This document shows, in pieces, positions 11,701 through 21,173 of a DNA stretch of 24,376 bases. Under the pieces are notes generated by a model that saw nothing but the letters and a program-made list of their open reading frames with translations, ran no database searches and was not told the origin of the DNA. Origin of the DNA: Oehlia diaphana (lineage: Eukaryota > Glomeromycota > Glomeromycetes > Glomerales > Glomeraceae); the NCBI GenBank assembly GCA_003833135.1, contig QZLH01000755.1, positions 1 through 24,376 on the forward strand, in the 5' to 3' direction. Numbering within the stretch: position 1 is the stretch's first letter; each line of letters begins with the position of its first letter. A program made the position numbers and the translations under genes.

Positions 11701-11886
11701 TGGATATGTCAAAAATTTCAAGTATCAAACCTGTAGCAAAAAGTAGACATTTTTCGGACAATTTCTGGACATTCCAGATTTATTCTGGACAGTTTCCAGA
11801 CATTTTCGTAGACATTTTCCGGACATTTATTTTTTATAGGGATGCTGATAACATTTAGAACATTGTTTTTTACCAATAGAAGTCAT
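8798..11886 (-). pseudogene. MULE transposase pseudogene, 4 exons, disrupted
   Basis: Exon 1 starts at the ATG at 11886 (MTSIGKKQCSKCYQH) and resumes beyond the nested element at 11184 (FDTNFF...CINC), giving a paired-CxxC zinc finger. Introns fit at 10785-10862 (GTGAGT), 10165-10227 (GTAAGT) and 9054-9109 (GTAAAT); the last does not keep phase as I read it. Exon 2 holds a second CSQC finger and ends in the DDE-start motif VVDAT, joined to KTNALGF in exon 3. Exon 3 continues with GQSDGAGFALAYLLL, FLTDKDFAQ, CLWHIKKEL and a SWIM motif, WNCSC...CKH (about 9205-9251). Exon 4 (8798-9053) supplies the C-terminus. Damage: one base is missing in an A7 run (11037-11043), one near 10403-10410, and a frameshift lies in an A9 run (9557-9565), besides the insertion. 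The homopolymer shifts could be assembly errors; the insertion could not. Confidence 0.88.
11188..11841. mobile_element. Nested 654-bp non-autonomous element with TGTCC arrays
   Basis: The termini are inverted: CCCTATAAAAAATAAGTGTC on the left, and CCCTATAAAAAATAAATGTC reading in from 11841. ATG lies directly outside both ends (11185-11187 and 11842-11844), a 3-bp target duplication. The element holds about 22 copies of TGTCC or its complement GGACA, mostly in contexts such as TGTCCAGAATT. They are concentrated in two blocks (11204-11340 and 11560-11830) around a core (about 11345-11555) without them. No transposase is encoded. Short inverted ends, a 3-bp duplication and dense subterminal motifs resemble CACTA/EnSpm elements, but the terminal bases differ, so superfamily is open. 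Confidence 0.85.
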
Positions 11887-11962
11887 TTTTATTACATATT
11901 TTACATTGTTAAAATACATTATTATAAATAAAAAATAAAAAAAAAAACAAAATATATGCGTA

Positions 11963-12199
11963 ATTATATATTTTACATTGTTAAATACATAAATATAAAA
12001 AAAAACCATAATATACACATATACATACCTTTTGAATCTTCAAATTTTAACTTTTAAAACGGGTTATATTTTTTTTAACGTGTTATATTTTGCGAGAAAA
12101 AAAGATGATTGATATTAGTATAATTATTTGTTTATCTAAGAATATGTGCCACATATGTGGCACTATATCACGTGATCGAAGAGTTTTTCTGGGGTAGTT
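11963..12199 (-). repeat. MULE right terminal inverted repeat
   Basis: This is the inverted partner of 8498-8761. It carries GTGCCACATATGTGGCAC (12146-12163) and ATCACGTGAT (12167-12176) at the matching positions. It lies just upstream of the transposase start codon (11886), so it would also serve as the transposase promoter. The second duplication copy follows at 12200-12208. Confidence 0.9.
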
Positions 12200-12208
12200 G
12201 CGTCGTTC

Positions 12209-13303
12209 TCACCTCCACGTGACCTGCACAAAATGTCACCCCGCGTCACACCCCACCGTTTTCATTTTTTCATAAGTATTCTGGGGACAAAATTTTTAGT
12301 GGTGAAAAAAATATTTTTCACGACCCTTACATCACTGGTCACGCGGGGGTGGAATTTTACTTAGAAATCTTGGGGCGATACTGTGGTAAATAAGTAAGTA
12401 ACGTAAAAGTCTCATGATCTATTACGTTACTTGTCTTATATAAGGTACGGAACGTAAATTTTTTTGGTAAATACTTTATGTTACTCCTTATATTTGCCAC
12501 ATGATCGCGTCATGTTTATTTGTTTATCGAATCTCGTTTTCAGTATAGGTTCATTTCCTCTGTTCCTTCCGGTTCTGCAATTAAGGTTCAGTTGTTTTAG
12601 TTATTTTTCACTTTACGTTTCGTTTCTTACTCATTTTTTTATTTTTTTTTATTTTGTTTCTGTTTCATATTTCGTTTTCAATAATTTTATTTCTTTTTTT
12701 TTTAGATATTTTAGTTCTTTCAGTTCTAAAATTAATAAAGGTGTGTTTTTTTATTTTTTATTTGTTTATTTTTTTTTTATTTCGGTTTATCTTATATTTC
12801 GTTTCTTAAAAAACGAAAGCGTGAAGATCAGTCGGACGTGACAACGGAAATATCATTGGAAGATGGTAGTAAAGAAAAAACAAATATCTTAAAAAAAGTG
12901 CAAAAACATCAATATAATGCAAAAAGAATTAAAAGAAATTATTGTAGAAAATAGAGTTAGAACAGTTTAGTTATTAATAAAACTTATCAAGATACGTGGA
13001 GATACGTTTATAGACCAGATTTGTGTAATTTGTGATAGTTAGAATTTTTTAATTTTCAGTAGTATAGTATTAATATAGTTTTAGTATTAATATTTTTATT
13101 AATACATCCATAAATAATATGGAGTTAGTAGATAGTATTCTTTACTATGTATTACTTTTATATTACAAAATGTATAATGCAATAAGATAAATAAAGAATG
13201 CAAGTTACTAACAAAAAAAAAAAATAAAATAAAAAATAAAAAAATAATTATTTCAGATAAACATTTTTCAATTAATGATTGGCTAGTGGTGAATAAATAA
13301 TTA
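12209..13303. other. Intergenic region with GC-rich patch and T-rich tract
   Basis: 12209-12350 is unusually GC-rich, with imperfect inverted motifs around CACCCCGCGT (near 12237) and ACGCGGGGGTG (near 12340), suggesting the remains of a small transposon. An 11-bp perfect inverted repeat, AAGTAACGTAA (12396-12406) and its complement (12422-12432), makes a hairpin. 12600-12800 is T-rich low complexity. From about 12800 to a stop at 12954 a lysine-rich frame (KKRKREDQSDVTTEISLEDG) could be a lost exon. No gene is supported. Confidence 0.45.
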
Positions 13304-13713
13304 GGGATTGGAATCGATTCTGCCAAAATCGAATTAATCGAGAATCGATTATCGAATAAAAAATCGAAACTATAGTGCCGGCCAGAATTACGAAATTATA
13401 AATCACGTGACATCAAATCTTCGCGTTATACTAAAGTTATAATTCTGACCGGAATTATAAGCTTGGCCAGAGTTACCGCCTATCACTGATATTCGTGCAA
13501 TAAACGTTGCAAATCATAAAATTTAATAATCAAATGACTTATATGTTATTTGTGATCATTAGAAATTTTCCTGCCACAAGTTTATGATACACAGTCGATT
13601 AGAAACGATTAATTGAAATAGAAATCGAATTTTAAAATCGAAATTTGAGAAACGATTAATCACAGTTAGTCGATTCTAAATCGATTCTAATTATGGAAAT
13701 CGATTCCAATCCC
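13304..13713. mobile_element. 410-bp MITE with ATCGA motifs and TA duplication
   Basis: The perfect 16-bp terminal inverted repeat GGGATTGGAATCGATT opens at 13304 and closes, inverted, at 13713. Both ends are flanked by TA (13302-13303 and 13714-13715). Many AATCGATT-like motifs fill the outer thirds, forming subterminal repeats. In the interior, CCGGCCAGAATTA (near 13378) and TAATTCTGACCGG (near 13440) form a second, inner inverted repeat around a CACGTG. There is no coding capacity. TA duplication fits Tc1/mariner-like mobilisation, by inference. Confidence 0.8.
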
Positions 13714-13800
13714 TAACTGTCTGTCTGTGGTGATTTTTTTAGGAAATTCAAAAACAAACAATGAAATTAAACTGCAATTATAATAATTAGAATAAAAATT

Positions 13801-14002
13801 TCAAAAGTGGTATAGTATTTTGAAAAATGAATTAACACGATTACGAAATGTTATACCTCTGATATTACATGTTAGACTTGGATTTTGTAAATTTAAGTTT
13901 AAATTACCATCAAAATAATTATAACCATGAAAAATAGACAGTACAACTTCAAAAGAATGTAAATTTCCTTCGTTTTCCATGAATACTTCAAATAATGCCT
14001 TA
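13801..14002 (-). pseudogene. Short gene fragment resembling F-box/LRR family sequence
   Basis: A frame of about 66 codons reads ALFEVFMENEGNLHSFEVVL, then FDGNLNLNLQNPSLTCNIRG, and ends in a stop at 13801. The style (NEGNLHSFE... followed by LQNPSLTCNI) resembles internal stretches of the large Rhizophagus F-box family, which fits the intact F-box gene 1.2 kb away. No start region, F-box or flanking exons are found, so it is best taken as a relic. Family assignment is from memory of the pattern and weak. Confidence 0.3.
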
Positions 14003-15195
14003 TAAACTTAGTTTATTAGCTCCAAATAAAATATTTTTTTATTTTTTATACAATAATTACAATAAATTATTATTAAATATTTAACATAGAATAACAACTA
14101 TTTTAAAATTAACCAATCAAAATTTACGATAATAAATTGAATTTGATGATCTACGTGAACAAAAATTTCATAATATTTATTTTTTTTTTATCTTTATGAA
14201 AAAACGTACTATCAGCTATACAGTATTACTTTAACATTTTTTTATTTTTATTTAATAATTTTTTTATTTTATACAATGATTAAAATGATGAAATATTTTC
14301 ATTTGAAAATTTATTAGCTAATCAACAAAATCCCAAAACAATTACTAATAAATTTATTATCTACTTGTTAAATTTAACTTTTAACAAATTTTTATTAATT
14401 AAATAATTTTGGCCGGAATTATTTTACCTGAATTATGCTACCAGTTTTTCAAAAATTTGAAAAATATTTTTTTATCAGTTGTACACAATAAATGTATCAC
14501 AATAAATATAAATTAAGCATGGACAAAAATTATAAATAATAAAAAGTTTGATTTTCCATTATCGTGGTCATCAAAATTGCTGCGCCACAACCATTATGGT
14601 GGTAGTGAAGTAGTAAAAATTTTAAAATATTTCTGAAATTCAATTTTGTCTATCAATCCTGAAATCGAAAATCGAGTTTTTGATTTTAAAAAAATGGTTT
14701 TTATTTAAAAAAAATTTATTATCCGGATTCTGGATCAAAAATCCAGATATTTATAACCAGATATAATATCCAGATATCTGGAAAAATAAAATTATCCGAA
14801 ATACTAGTAATACTAAAGATTCCAACTTTATTAAATACTTAATTTTTCTTAGAAATTTTAAATTTCCACATATATGTAAATATTTGTATTAAATTCATTT
14901 TAATATTTTATTTCGAGTTTAAATTTAAAAAGTCATATTTTCTATATCGTTTCACTCCTAAAGAAATTAATAATGAATGTCAAAATTAAAAAGTGATATT
15001 TTTTATGAAATTTAAGAAATATAATAAAAAAAAATTATAAAAAATCTCTCTTGTTTATTAGTCTGAACTGTTACAGCACTCTTGGATCGTACAAAATTTA
15101 ATCACATATACGTAGGTATTAACTTTACATGTTACACTTAATTAAAACTTGTAAGACCAAATGACCTTTGTGTTTTGTAACACGATCGGCATAAA
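14003..15195. other. AT-rich intergenic region with TCCAGATAT repeats
   Basis: I see no gene. 14715-14810 contains overlapping direct and inverted copies of ATCCAGATAT and ATCCGGAT, able to fold into alternative hairpins. A GGCCGGAATTA motif near 14411 echoes the inner motif of the MITE at 13304. The last hundred bases are the upstream region of the F-box gene. Confidence 0.45.
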
Positions 15196-15203
15196 TATAA
15201 ATA
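15196..15203 (+). promoter_or_regulatory. Probable TATA box of the F-box gene
   Basis: TATAAATA stands 50 bp before the F-box start codon, with pyrimidine-rich sequence between them (CATTTTAATCTTTTTTGTTG). Spacing and sequence are right for a eukaryotic TATA box, but AT-rich DNA gives many chance matches. Confidence 0.4.
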
Positions 15204-15252
15204 ATGAACTTTTCGCCTCATTTTAATCTTTTTTGTTGTATTTGAAAAAACA

Positions 15253-16713
15253 ATGTCTAAACTTCTTGCTGATTGTTGGTACGAGATTTTTGAATACTTG
15301 GAAGGTGACATACGTACTTTGTATTCATGCATATTAGTTAATCGTCTTTGGTGTGAAGTTTCAGTAAGAATTCTGTGGAGAAATGAATGGAATTATACTA
15401 CTTCGAACTTTAGTACTTTAATTACTTGCCTTCCAAATGAGTCAAAAGAAATTTTATCTAAAAATGCAATTACTATTTTAACCCCAACTTTAAAACCTCC
15501 CACTTTCAATTATGCATCATTTTGTAAAGTTCTATCAGTTAATCGAGTTTATTTCAAAATTGAAAGGCTTCTTAAAAATCAACAAAATATTCTATCACAA
15601 AGTCTTACAAATTATACACAAATAGTTACGCAGGAAGTACTCCAAATGTTCATGAAAGAAATCTCTTCTTTAAGAAATCTAAAAATTTTTTCCCCATTTC
15701 CAAATATAACCTTTTCCTTATATCCTGGAGCAAAAGATTGTTTAAAAAATCTCTCAGAATTATACTGTGGTTCAGATATTTCCACCGAATTATTTTATCA
15801 ACTATCTCAAACATGTTATAATATACAATCACTTGCTATAAAATTTAATAGTATTATTTCGAATGGAATAGCAGATATAATTTCTGTTCAGAGAAATTTG
15901 AAACGCTTTGATATGATACTATATAATTGTATACCAAATGTAATTTTTTCATTAATGGCAAAAGTTCCTAAAACTTTAATTAAATTTAGTATTTATAGCC
16001 ATAGCATTTATTATACTCCATCATTGTCTTTTATTGCCAATTTCTCAAATTTAAAAGAACTTGAATTATCATTTAATTCTGAAGAATACTTTGTTGATTT
16101 TAAAAAGTTACAATATGTTATTTTTTCACAATTACAAGTTTTAAAAATTTGTCATACAATTCCAAGCAATGGGTTATTGATAAAATTCTTAGAAAATAAT
16201 GGGAAAAATCTAAAAGAAATTTATATAGGTGAGATTGAACGCTGTCATGATAATTTATTAAATTTAGCTATTTCTAAGTTTTGTACAATGCTTAGAAAAC
16301 TTTCCATTGGAATTAAAAATAATGAATTGGAAACATTAAAAATAATTTTTAATAGTTGCAAATATTTAGAAAGTATTAAAATTTGGTGTGGGGGTGAATT
16401 TTTGAGCGAAAAGCAAGCATTAGAAACAGTTGTGAAATATTCACAAAATATTAATGAACTAATATTTTATCATTTACATAGACAATTTACTTTACTTCCG
16501 GAAGAATTAGAGTCCTTTTTCATAAATTGGACAAATCGTGTACCACAAAAATCACTTTCTTTAGAAATTATTGTAAATTGCGTAGAAAATACCATAGATA
16601 AAAATGATGAAAATATTGAAATAATTAATAAATATATTAAATTAGGCGTTATTAAGAAATTTAAAGTTACAGATTTTGATGATGAATATAGTATTTACTC
16701 ATATTATTATTAA
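15253..16713 (+). CDS. F-box protein with LRR-like C-terminal region, 486 aa
   Basis: A single uninterrupted exon runs from the first in-frame ATG, in a favourable A-rich context (AAAAAACAATG). The N-terminus (about 4-45) is an F-box: LLADCWYEIFEYLEGDIRTL, then SCILVNRLWCEVSVRILWRN. This module binds Skp1 in SCF ubiquitin ligases. The remaining ~430 residues contain irregular leucine-rich segments (SSLRNLKIF, NFSNLKELELSF, LQVLKICHT, YLESIKIW) spaced like degenerate LRRs, the presumed substrate-binding part. Length and layout are typical of the very large F-box family of these fungi. The substrate is unknown. No frameshift or stop interrupts it, and codon use is AT-rich like the neighbours. 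An ORF on the opposite strand over its first 80 bases is a shadow. Confidence 0.88.
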   Translation: MSKLLADCWYEIFEYLEGDIRTLYSCILVNRLWCEVSVRILWRNEWNYTTSNFSTLITCLPNESKEILSKNAITILTPTLKPPTFNYASFCKVLSVNRVYFKIERLLKNQQNILSQSLTNYTQIVTQEVLQMFMKEISSLRNLKIFSPFPNITFSLYPGAKDCLKNLSELYCGSDISTELFYQLSQTCYNIQSLAIKFNSIISNGIADIISVQRNLKRFDMILYNCIPNVIFSLMAKVPKTLIKFSIYSHSIYYTPSLSFIANFSNLKELELSFNSEEYFVDFKKLQYVIFSQLQVLKICHTIPSNGLLIKFLENNGKNLKEIYIGEIERCHDNLLNLAISKFCTMLRKLSIGIKNNELETLKIIFNSCKYLESIKIWCGGEFLSEKQALETVVKYSQNINELIFYHLHRQFTLLPEELESFFINWTNRVPQKSLSLEIIVNCVENTIDKNDENIEIINKYIKLGVIKKFKVTDFDDEYSIYSYYY

Positions 16714-16892
16714 TAAAATTAAAAATTTCTTTTATATGTCCATATAATTGTTTAATACGCAATTTTTGTTAATGTAATCTATCATTTTGAGATATTATTA
16801 AAAAATTTCCTAGCGTTGCAATAAATTTTTGTAGCTAAACGCATGGGTAATGATGATCAGTAAAAATAAGAGAACTATTCGTTAGAATCTGA

Positions 16893-17700
16893 TTATGATG
16901 ATGAGGATTGAGATATCGTAATCAAGAGAATTATTTGTTTGAATTTAATCACAGTGATAACTTTTGAATTCAAAATAAATACAGCATTAGCAAAAGGTTT
17001 ACAACCAGTTGGTAATTCCCACATAATCATGTCCACACAATATATATCAGATGATTTAGAAAATTTGACGCCTTTAAATATTTTGATGCAATATGTATAA
17101 GGTATTATTCCATATATGTTGCTATCTTGTGGAATGTCATTTGAAGACCGTGATAATCCTAAATTTCCAATTAGATATTGAGCTATCATTTTCAATTATT
17201 TTAATCAATATATTTCACTATGAAAATTTCGAATCTTTTTCATGAATAGTTTGAATTCTAAAATAAAATATTGGTTATTAATAAAATTTTATTTAAATAA
17301 TTTAAAATCATTATTAATTAACGTTAAGTTATAAATACAAATCTGAAATTCGCCACAAAATGTGCAATTTTTTCTTCCATGTAATCTCTTCGAAATTCTT
17401 TTGTAAATAATTATGTAAATCTCCATATTTCATTATAGACATAAATTCTTTTGTTATAGGATCTTTTATGATGATGACATTTAATATTATATTCAAATTT
17501 ACTATTCATAACATTGATAAAGTAGTTTTAACTAAAATTTTATAGTTTATAAATTTTGAAATTAATTACCTCATTTAAAAATATTTATTTGGTTCTTGAG
17601 AATTTTAAAATTTTTTTTTTTTTATAGCAACAACGTAAAGCTTTATAAATAATACCAAATCTTCCTTCTGCTATTATTTTAAAAAATTTTAATTTGTGAA
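16893..17700 (-). pseudogene. Degraded protein kinase pseudogene
   Basis: Minus-strand pieces appear in kinase order: a glycine loop IIAEGRFGIIYKAL (about 17690-17640), a hinge and start of the C-lobe KDPITKEF...MKYGDLHNYLQKNFEE (about 17470-17390), an exon start RIQTIHEKD (about 17265) where the catalytic loop should follow, then IGNLGLSRSSNDIPQDSNIYG and FKGVKFSKSSDIYC..MIMWEL (17195-16970). The HRD loop is destroyed by a stop, the DLG aspartate is Asn, and the APE motif is scrambled. It derives from a TKL-type kinase of the kind common in this genome. It cannot encode an active enzyme. Confidence 0.8.
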
Positions 17701-18837
17701 TACGAAACCCATTTTATTTTTGAATAAAACTATATACTTATTTAACGGATTGGAATTTTTGTTATAAAATATAAAAATTTACCATATTATAATTTCCACT
17801 GATTTCAATAATAAAAATTCTTTTACATATCCAAAAAATAATATTTGTTGTCAAACAATATCTACATGTATAAATTATAATGCAGTATGAACACCATTTG
17901 ACAATCGGTTTTAAATTCTAGCTTTTGATCGCAAATTACGCAATAACTATTAACATCTCACCATGGTAAATGAAGGATTGAAATTGGTTGAAATTGATCT
18001 TACTCATTCAGAAAAATTTTTATAACAACAAGAACACGGCTTAATATTTTCCAAAATTTTACTGGCCATTTTTGTTATAATTCAAAAATATTTTTTTTAA
18101 TAATGTTTATAATTTTTTAATTGATTCAAAAGACGATAGGAATTTGTCTTGCTAAATTAGAAATATTGAATCAAAGTAAGAATTTGGTATTTGAAAATAG
18201 TTTACTCGAAATAGATGCTCCATTATGAATCAACTTTTTAAACTAGAGCCACAAATTCCTTATATCACATGATGATCACTTACACTTCCGAAAGTTCCCG
18301 AGTATCGGCAATCTGTATTTGAGATTTTGAGCAGGATGACATTGCGCCAAATTCCATAGTCTGAAATTACAATTACAGATGTGAATTTTTTCACTGCGCC
18401 GATTAGGCACGTGCTAACGTTCACGATTATTCAGCGAATATCAAAAAGATCAAGAATACTGTAGTAATATGTCCGCTTTGACTTTGAGCATCTATAGAGC
18501 TGGAAAAATCGATTAACATTAATGACACCCTTTTAGAAACTAGTCGAGCAACATACCTTATTATCAATTTTCGGAATATACGAGTTCGTTTGATTAATAT
18601 TATTGATGATGTAAATAATGGTAAGTTTGACTATTTCGTTTGTTATTTTTTCACCTTACTTGCACAAGATAGATAAAAGAGTTCACTAATTAGGTCTCAC
18701 CTTTTTTTAAGGAGATTACGTTAATATAATCGCATCACGAAAAAACGGAGTTATAATAAAACTATTTTGACGCTATCCATATACAAAGATCTCTTTTTTT
18801 TTACTTCATTATACAGTATGCTGGTCTTCTTATAACG
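17701..18837. other. Intergenic region, one exon-like patch
   Basis: Mostly non-coding. From about 18496 to 18620, on the plus strand, a frame preceded by TATAG and ended by a GTAAGT donor reads LEKSININDTLLETSRATYL, then INFRNIRVRLINIIDDVNNG. It looks like an internal exon, but I find no partner exons and do not recognise it. 18260-18480 is somewhat GC-richer than its surroundings, without a clear feature. Confidence 0.35.
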
Positions 18838-19035
18838 CTATGCTAAAATAGTTGGGTGGTCATTTGATGGTGGGTCGTCTATTTGAACTGTTACGTCGAC
18901 ATCATCTTGCACATTAATGGAATCTACACTATTTGACATTCGATATCCATAATCAAGAACTTCAAAAGCTAGAATTGTTCGTTTTTGACACTTGATAACG
19001 TGTTTATGTGTCGCATCACTTGAGACCATTTTCAT
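18838..19035 (-). other. Unrecognised 65-codon ORF
   Basis: It starts with ATG in a reasonable context and has an acidic, non-low-complexity C-terminal half (NSVDSINVQDDVDVTVQIDD). No domain is recognised, and no splice sites or neighbours suggest a larger gene. It may be a fragment related to the disrupted coding sequence just downstream (19158 onward), or chance. Kept only because its composition looks more protein-like than the surrounding AT-rich frames. Confidence 0.2.
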
Positions 19036-19157
19036 TTAAATACTGATAAAAAATACCAATTATGTGGTAACATAGAATAATGAAAAATGTAAACTGAAAG
19101 TTTCGAAGCAGTAAGAACCGATTTAATTTTATGAAGTTCTATTTGTTGCGTTCTACC

Positions 19158-19674
19158 ATTCTACAGGTCCCTATAAATTAGTATTGAAACCTTATGTTAG
19201 TTCTAGCTCATTCACTTCAGGCCATAATAGTGAATACCAAAATGATATCGTAAACAGTGACCAATTTGACAAGTGGTTGTACACCATAACCCAACTACCT
19301 TAGGGATAAGCATACATTTCGGGAGTGACTATATATATCATGGTATCCTTCACCACCATCATTATCCTATATTATGACCATCAGATCCTTTGCAAGAGTG
19401 ACTCCAGAGCACTTGTCAGCCAACTACTATATCTTCAAGACGGTGAATTTGAACCTGATGACTTATATTCAGGTACCTTAACTAAGGCTCCACTTTCAAA
19501 GATATAACCTTGGGGTGGGTTCTCGTACGATGGGCCCCAGTCATCTATTTGCAACCCTTTAAAGCCGTTCGGTCAGCCCTCATAAACCTTCGCACGTTGC
19601 TTTCGCGGTGTGCAGTCAAGGCTTATGGTCAGTGGGTGATAGAATACTCATTACCCACCTCTTAAAAATTCCAC
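19158..19674 (+). pseudogene. GC-richer coding relic with several frameshifts, family unknown
   Basis: Protein-like stretches follow one another in different plus-strand frames: KLVLKPYVSSSSFTSGHNSE and QNDIVNSDQFDKWLYTITQL (about 19170-19300); FARVTPEHLSANYY (about 19388-19430); DGEFEPDDLYSGTLTKAPLS (19440-19505); and LGWVLVRWAPVIYLQPFKAV then LINLRTLLSRCAVKAYGQWV (19510-19663, ending in a stop). Together they look like one ~170-residue domain broken by at least three shifts and two stops. Base composition is clearly GC-richer than the surroundings, suggesting a different origin or formerly strong expression. I do not recognise the protein. Confidence 0.5.
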
Positions 19675-20647
19675 ATTTTGTTATACAGTAGGTTTTAAAG
19701 TTTAATTTCTTCATAGGTCGAAGGCAACGTTATTATCCATAAAAGCCTTTTATTGTTCGTATGAACCGTCCCGGCATCTTTTTTTTTTTTTTTTGATAGG
19801 AGAGTTTAGAACTCGGAAACAACATTATTATTTGTACCTTTTTATACTATTTACTTATCACATGATATAAGTTTACAATGTTATATTCTATTGTGAATGA
19901 ATATTGTTATCAACCATGACTAATACTTTGTTTATATATGTGTCATCTTTATCATCTTTACTAACTCTGATTTAGAGTAAATTTCAATATCGGTTAGTCT
20001 ACAATCATTATTTTTTGCCTTAAATACAGCGGAGAGTCAAATTATTAGAAATACAAATATGCATGATTGCATGACCAAATATAACTGAATCAATTTAATG
20101 TAAGAAAGTTTATTATCTGTTATCTGATAATTACAAAAAAAAACTCATCCCTCTCAGCCTCAAAAAAAAAAAAAAAAAATTTACAAAATATAATATCTAA
20201 CAACCTCAAAAAATAAGAAAATAAAGAATAAAATAATAACAAAAAAATTATTAATAACTAGCAAAAGATAATGAAACTAACAAAAAATAACGAAATAATA
20301 ATATAAAATTACAAGATTAATAAAAATAAGATTAGCAAAAATAAAGATTAACCATAAAAAATAACTATTGAAAGAGCCTTACATGTCACAATTCAGAAAT
20401 AAAAACATTTATATTATAAAGCTTCACCCAATAAATGAAATTGTAAGTTGATTATAACGTTAGGACCTTTCTTTTAAAAAAAAATGTTTTTACAATAAAC
20501 TTCATAAGTTTGTAGATACAATTCATTTCAATATATATCTTTAATTTTGTAGTTGTCATGAAGGCGCGGAAAAATTATTTTCCATATGGTTAGTACAAAT
20601 TCTTGTTGCATAAATGAGGCTTCATTGGAAAAATTTTTTTTCAAGCA
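19675..20647. other. AT-rich intergenic region with homopolymer tracts
   Basis: A poly-T run of about 16 lies near 19779-19794 and a poly-A run of about 18 near 20162-20179. 20150-20360 is A-rich low complexity built of AATAA-like words. I see no coding frame, repeat unit or RNA gene. The stretch just before 20648 would be the former promoter of the BTB pseudogene. Confidence 0.5.
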
Positions 20648-21173
20648 ATGACGATAGGAAATTCATTAGAACAAGATTTTAAGATTATTAATAATTAATC
20701 CCAAAGTATAGAATATGAGGAGTTATATGGTTGCAAGCAATTTTAGCAGCAAGATCTAAAGCATTTAATAAATTAATTTATAATGAGATGAAGGAAAGTA
20801 ATGAAAAACAAATTTCTTTACCAGAGATTAATTCCATTGGAATGAAGATCGTATTAGAATATATATATACAGGATTAAATAGAGAAAAATCTTCAACAAA
20901 AGAAAATATGATTGAAGCTTTTTACGCTGCAAATTATTTTCAATCAACAGAACTTTAAAATGTTATTAAAAATAATTTAAAAGAAAAAAATTTCAAAGAT
21001 AATTATTCACCAGAATTGTTATCTAAATTTGCAGACAAAATTATTCTAACGGAAAATAGTATTCTTCAAAATTTATTGGTAAATATGAACTCCAACAATT
21101 ACAATCAACAATAGCAGCAAATTGTCTATATTGGAAACCCACTAGTATAGAATATAAAAAAACATCACGCTAA
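20648..21173 (+). pseudogene. BTB/POZ-domain protein pseudogene
   Basis: It opens with MTIGNSLEQDFKIINN (20648) then a stop, continues IEYEELYGC, and changes frame into LQAILAARSKAFNKLIYNEM, ISLPEINSIGMKIVLEYIYT and AFYAANYFQST (20730-20955). This is the core of a BTB fold (ARS..F, the I.LPEI strand and the LEYIYTG helix). A stop follows at 20956, then NVIKNNL...LSKFADKII. A last shift leads to LQSTIAANCLYWKPTSIEYK and a final stop at 21171. BTB proteins of this type usually recruit Cul3 ligases and continue into a kelch, TLDc or similar domain; none is present here. At least two stops and two shifts make it non-functional. Confidence 0.78.

Larger units (their letters stand above)
8498..12199 (-). 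mobile_element. Mutator-like element (MULE), 3.7 kb, with nested insertion
   Basis: The ends are inverted copies starting AACTACCCCA, with long terminal inverted repeats (8498-8761 and 11963-12199). They are flanked by the exact 9-bp duplication GCGTCGTTC. Between them, on the minus strand, is a spliced MULE transposase gene with a zinc-binding N-terminus, DDE region and SWIM-type CxC...CxH motif. The arms carry several small indels relative to each other. The transposase has frameshifts, and a second transposon sits inside its first exon. The copy is therefore almost certainly immobile on its own, though its ends could still be recognised by an active relative. Confidence 0.93.

Noticed and set aside
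11188..11841. CRISPR-like array from the TGTCC repeats
   Set aside because: Repeats are 5-13 nt, irregularly spaced, in both orientations and bounded by transposon inverted repeats. There are no uniform spacers and the genome is eukaryotic.
12464..12841. 125-codon plus-strand ORF rich in Phe, Ser and Tyr
   Set aside because: It is a T-rich low-complexity tract read as TTT/TTC codons. There is no domain, and no codon pattern beyond base composition.
15138..15332. 64-codon minus-strand ORF over the F-box gene start
   Set aside because: It overlaps the start and first codons of a well-supported F-box frame and shows no domain; it is a shadow.
18496..18620. Exon-like frame between TATAG and GTAAGT
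   Set aside because: The splice signals look good, but no partner exons, start or recognised domain were found. In AT-rich DNA these signals are common, so it is recorded only in the intergenic note.
19158..19674. Ribosomal RNA fragment
   Set aside because: The GC contrast suggested it, but I recognise none of the conserved rRNA core segments, while several long protein-like frames run in sequence.
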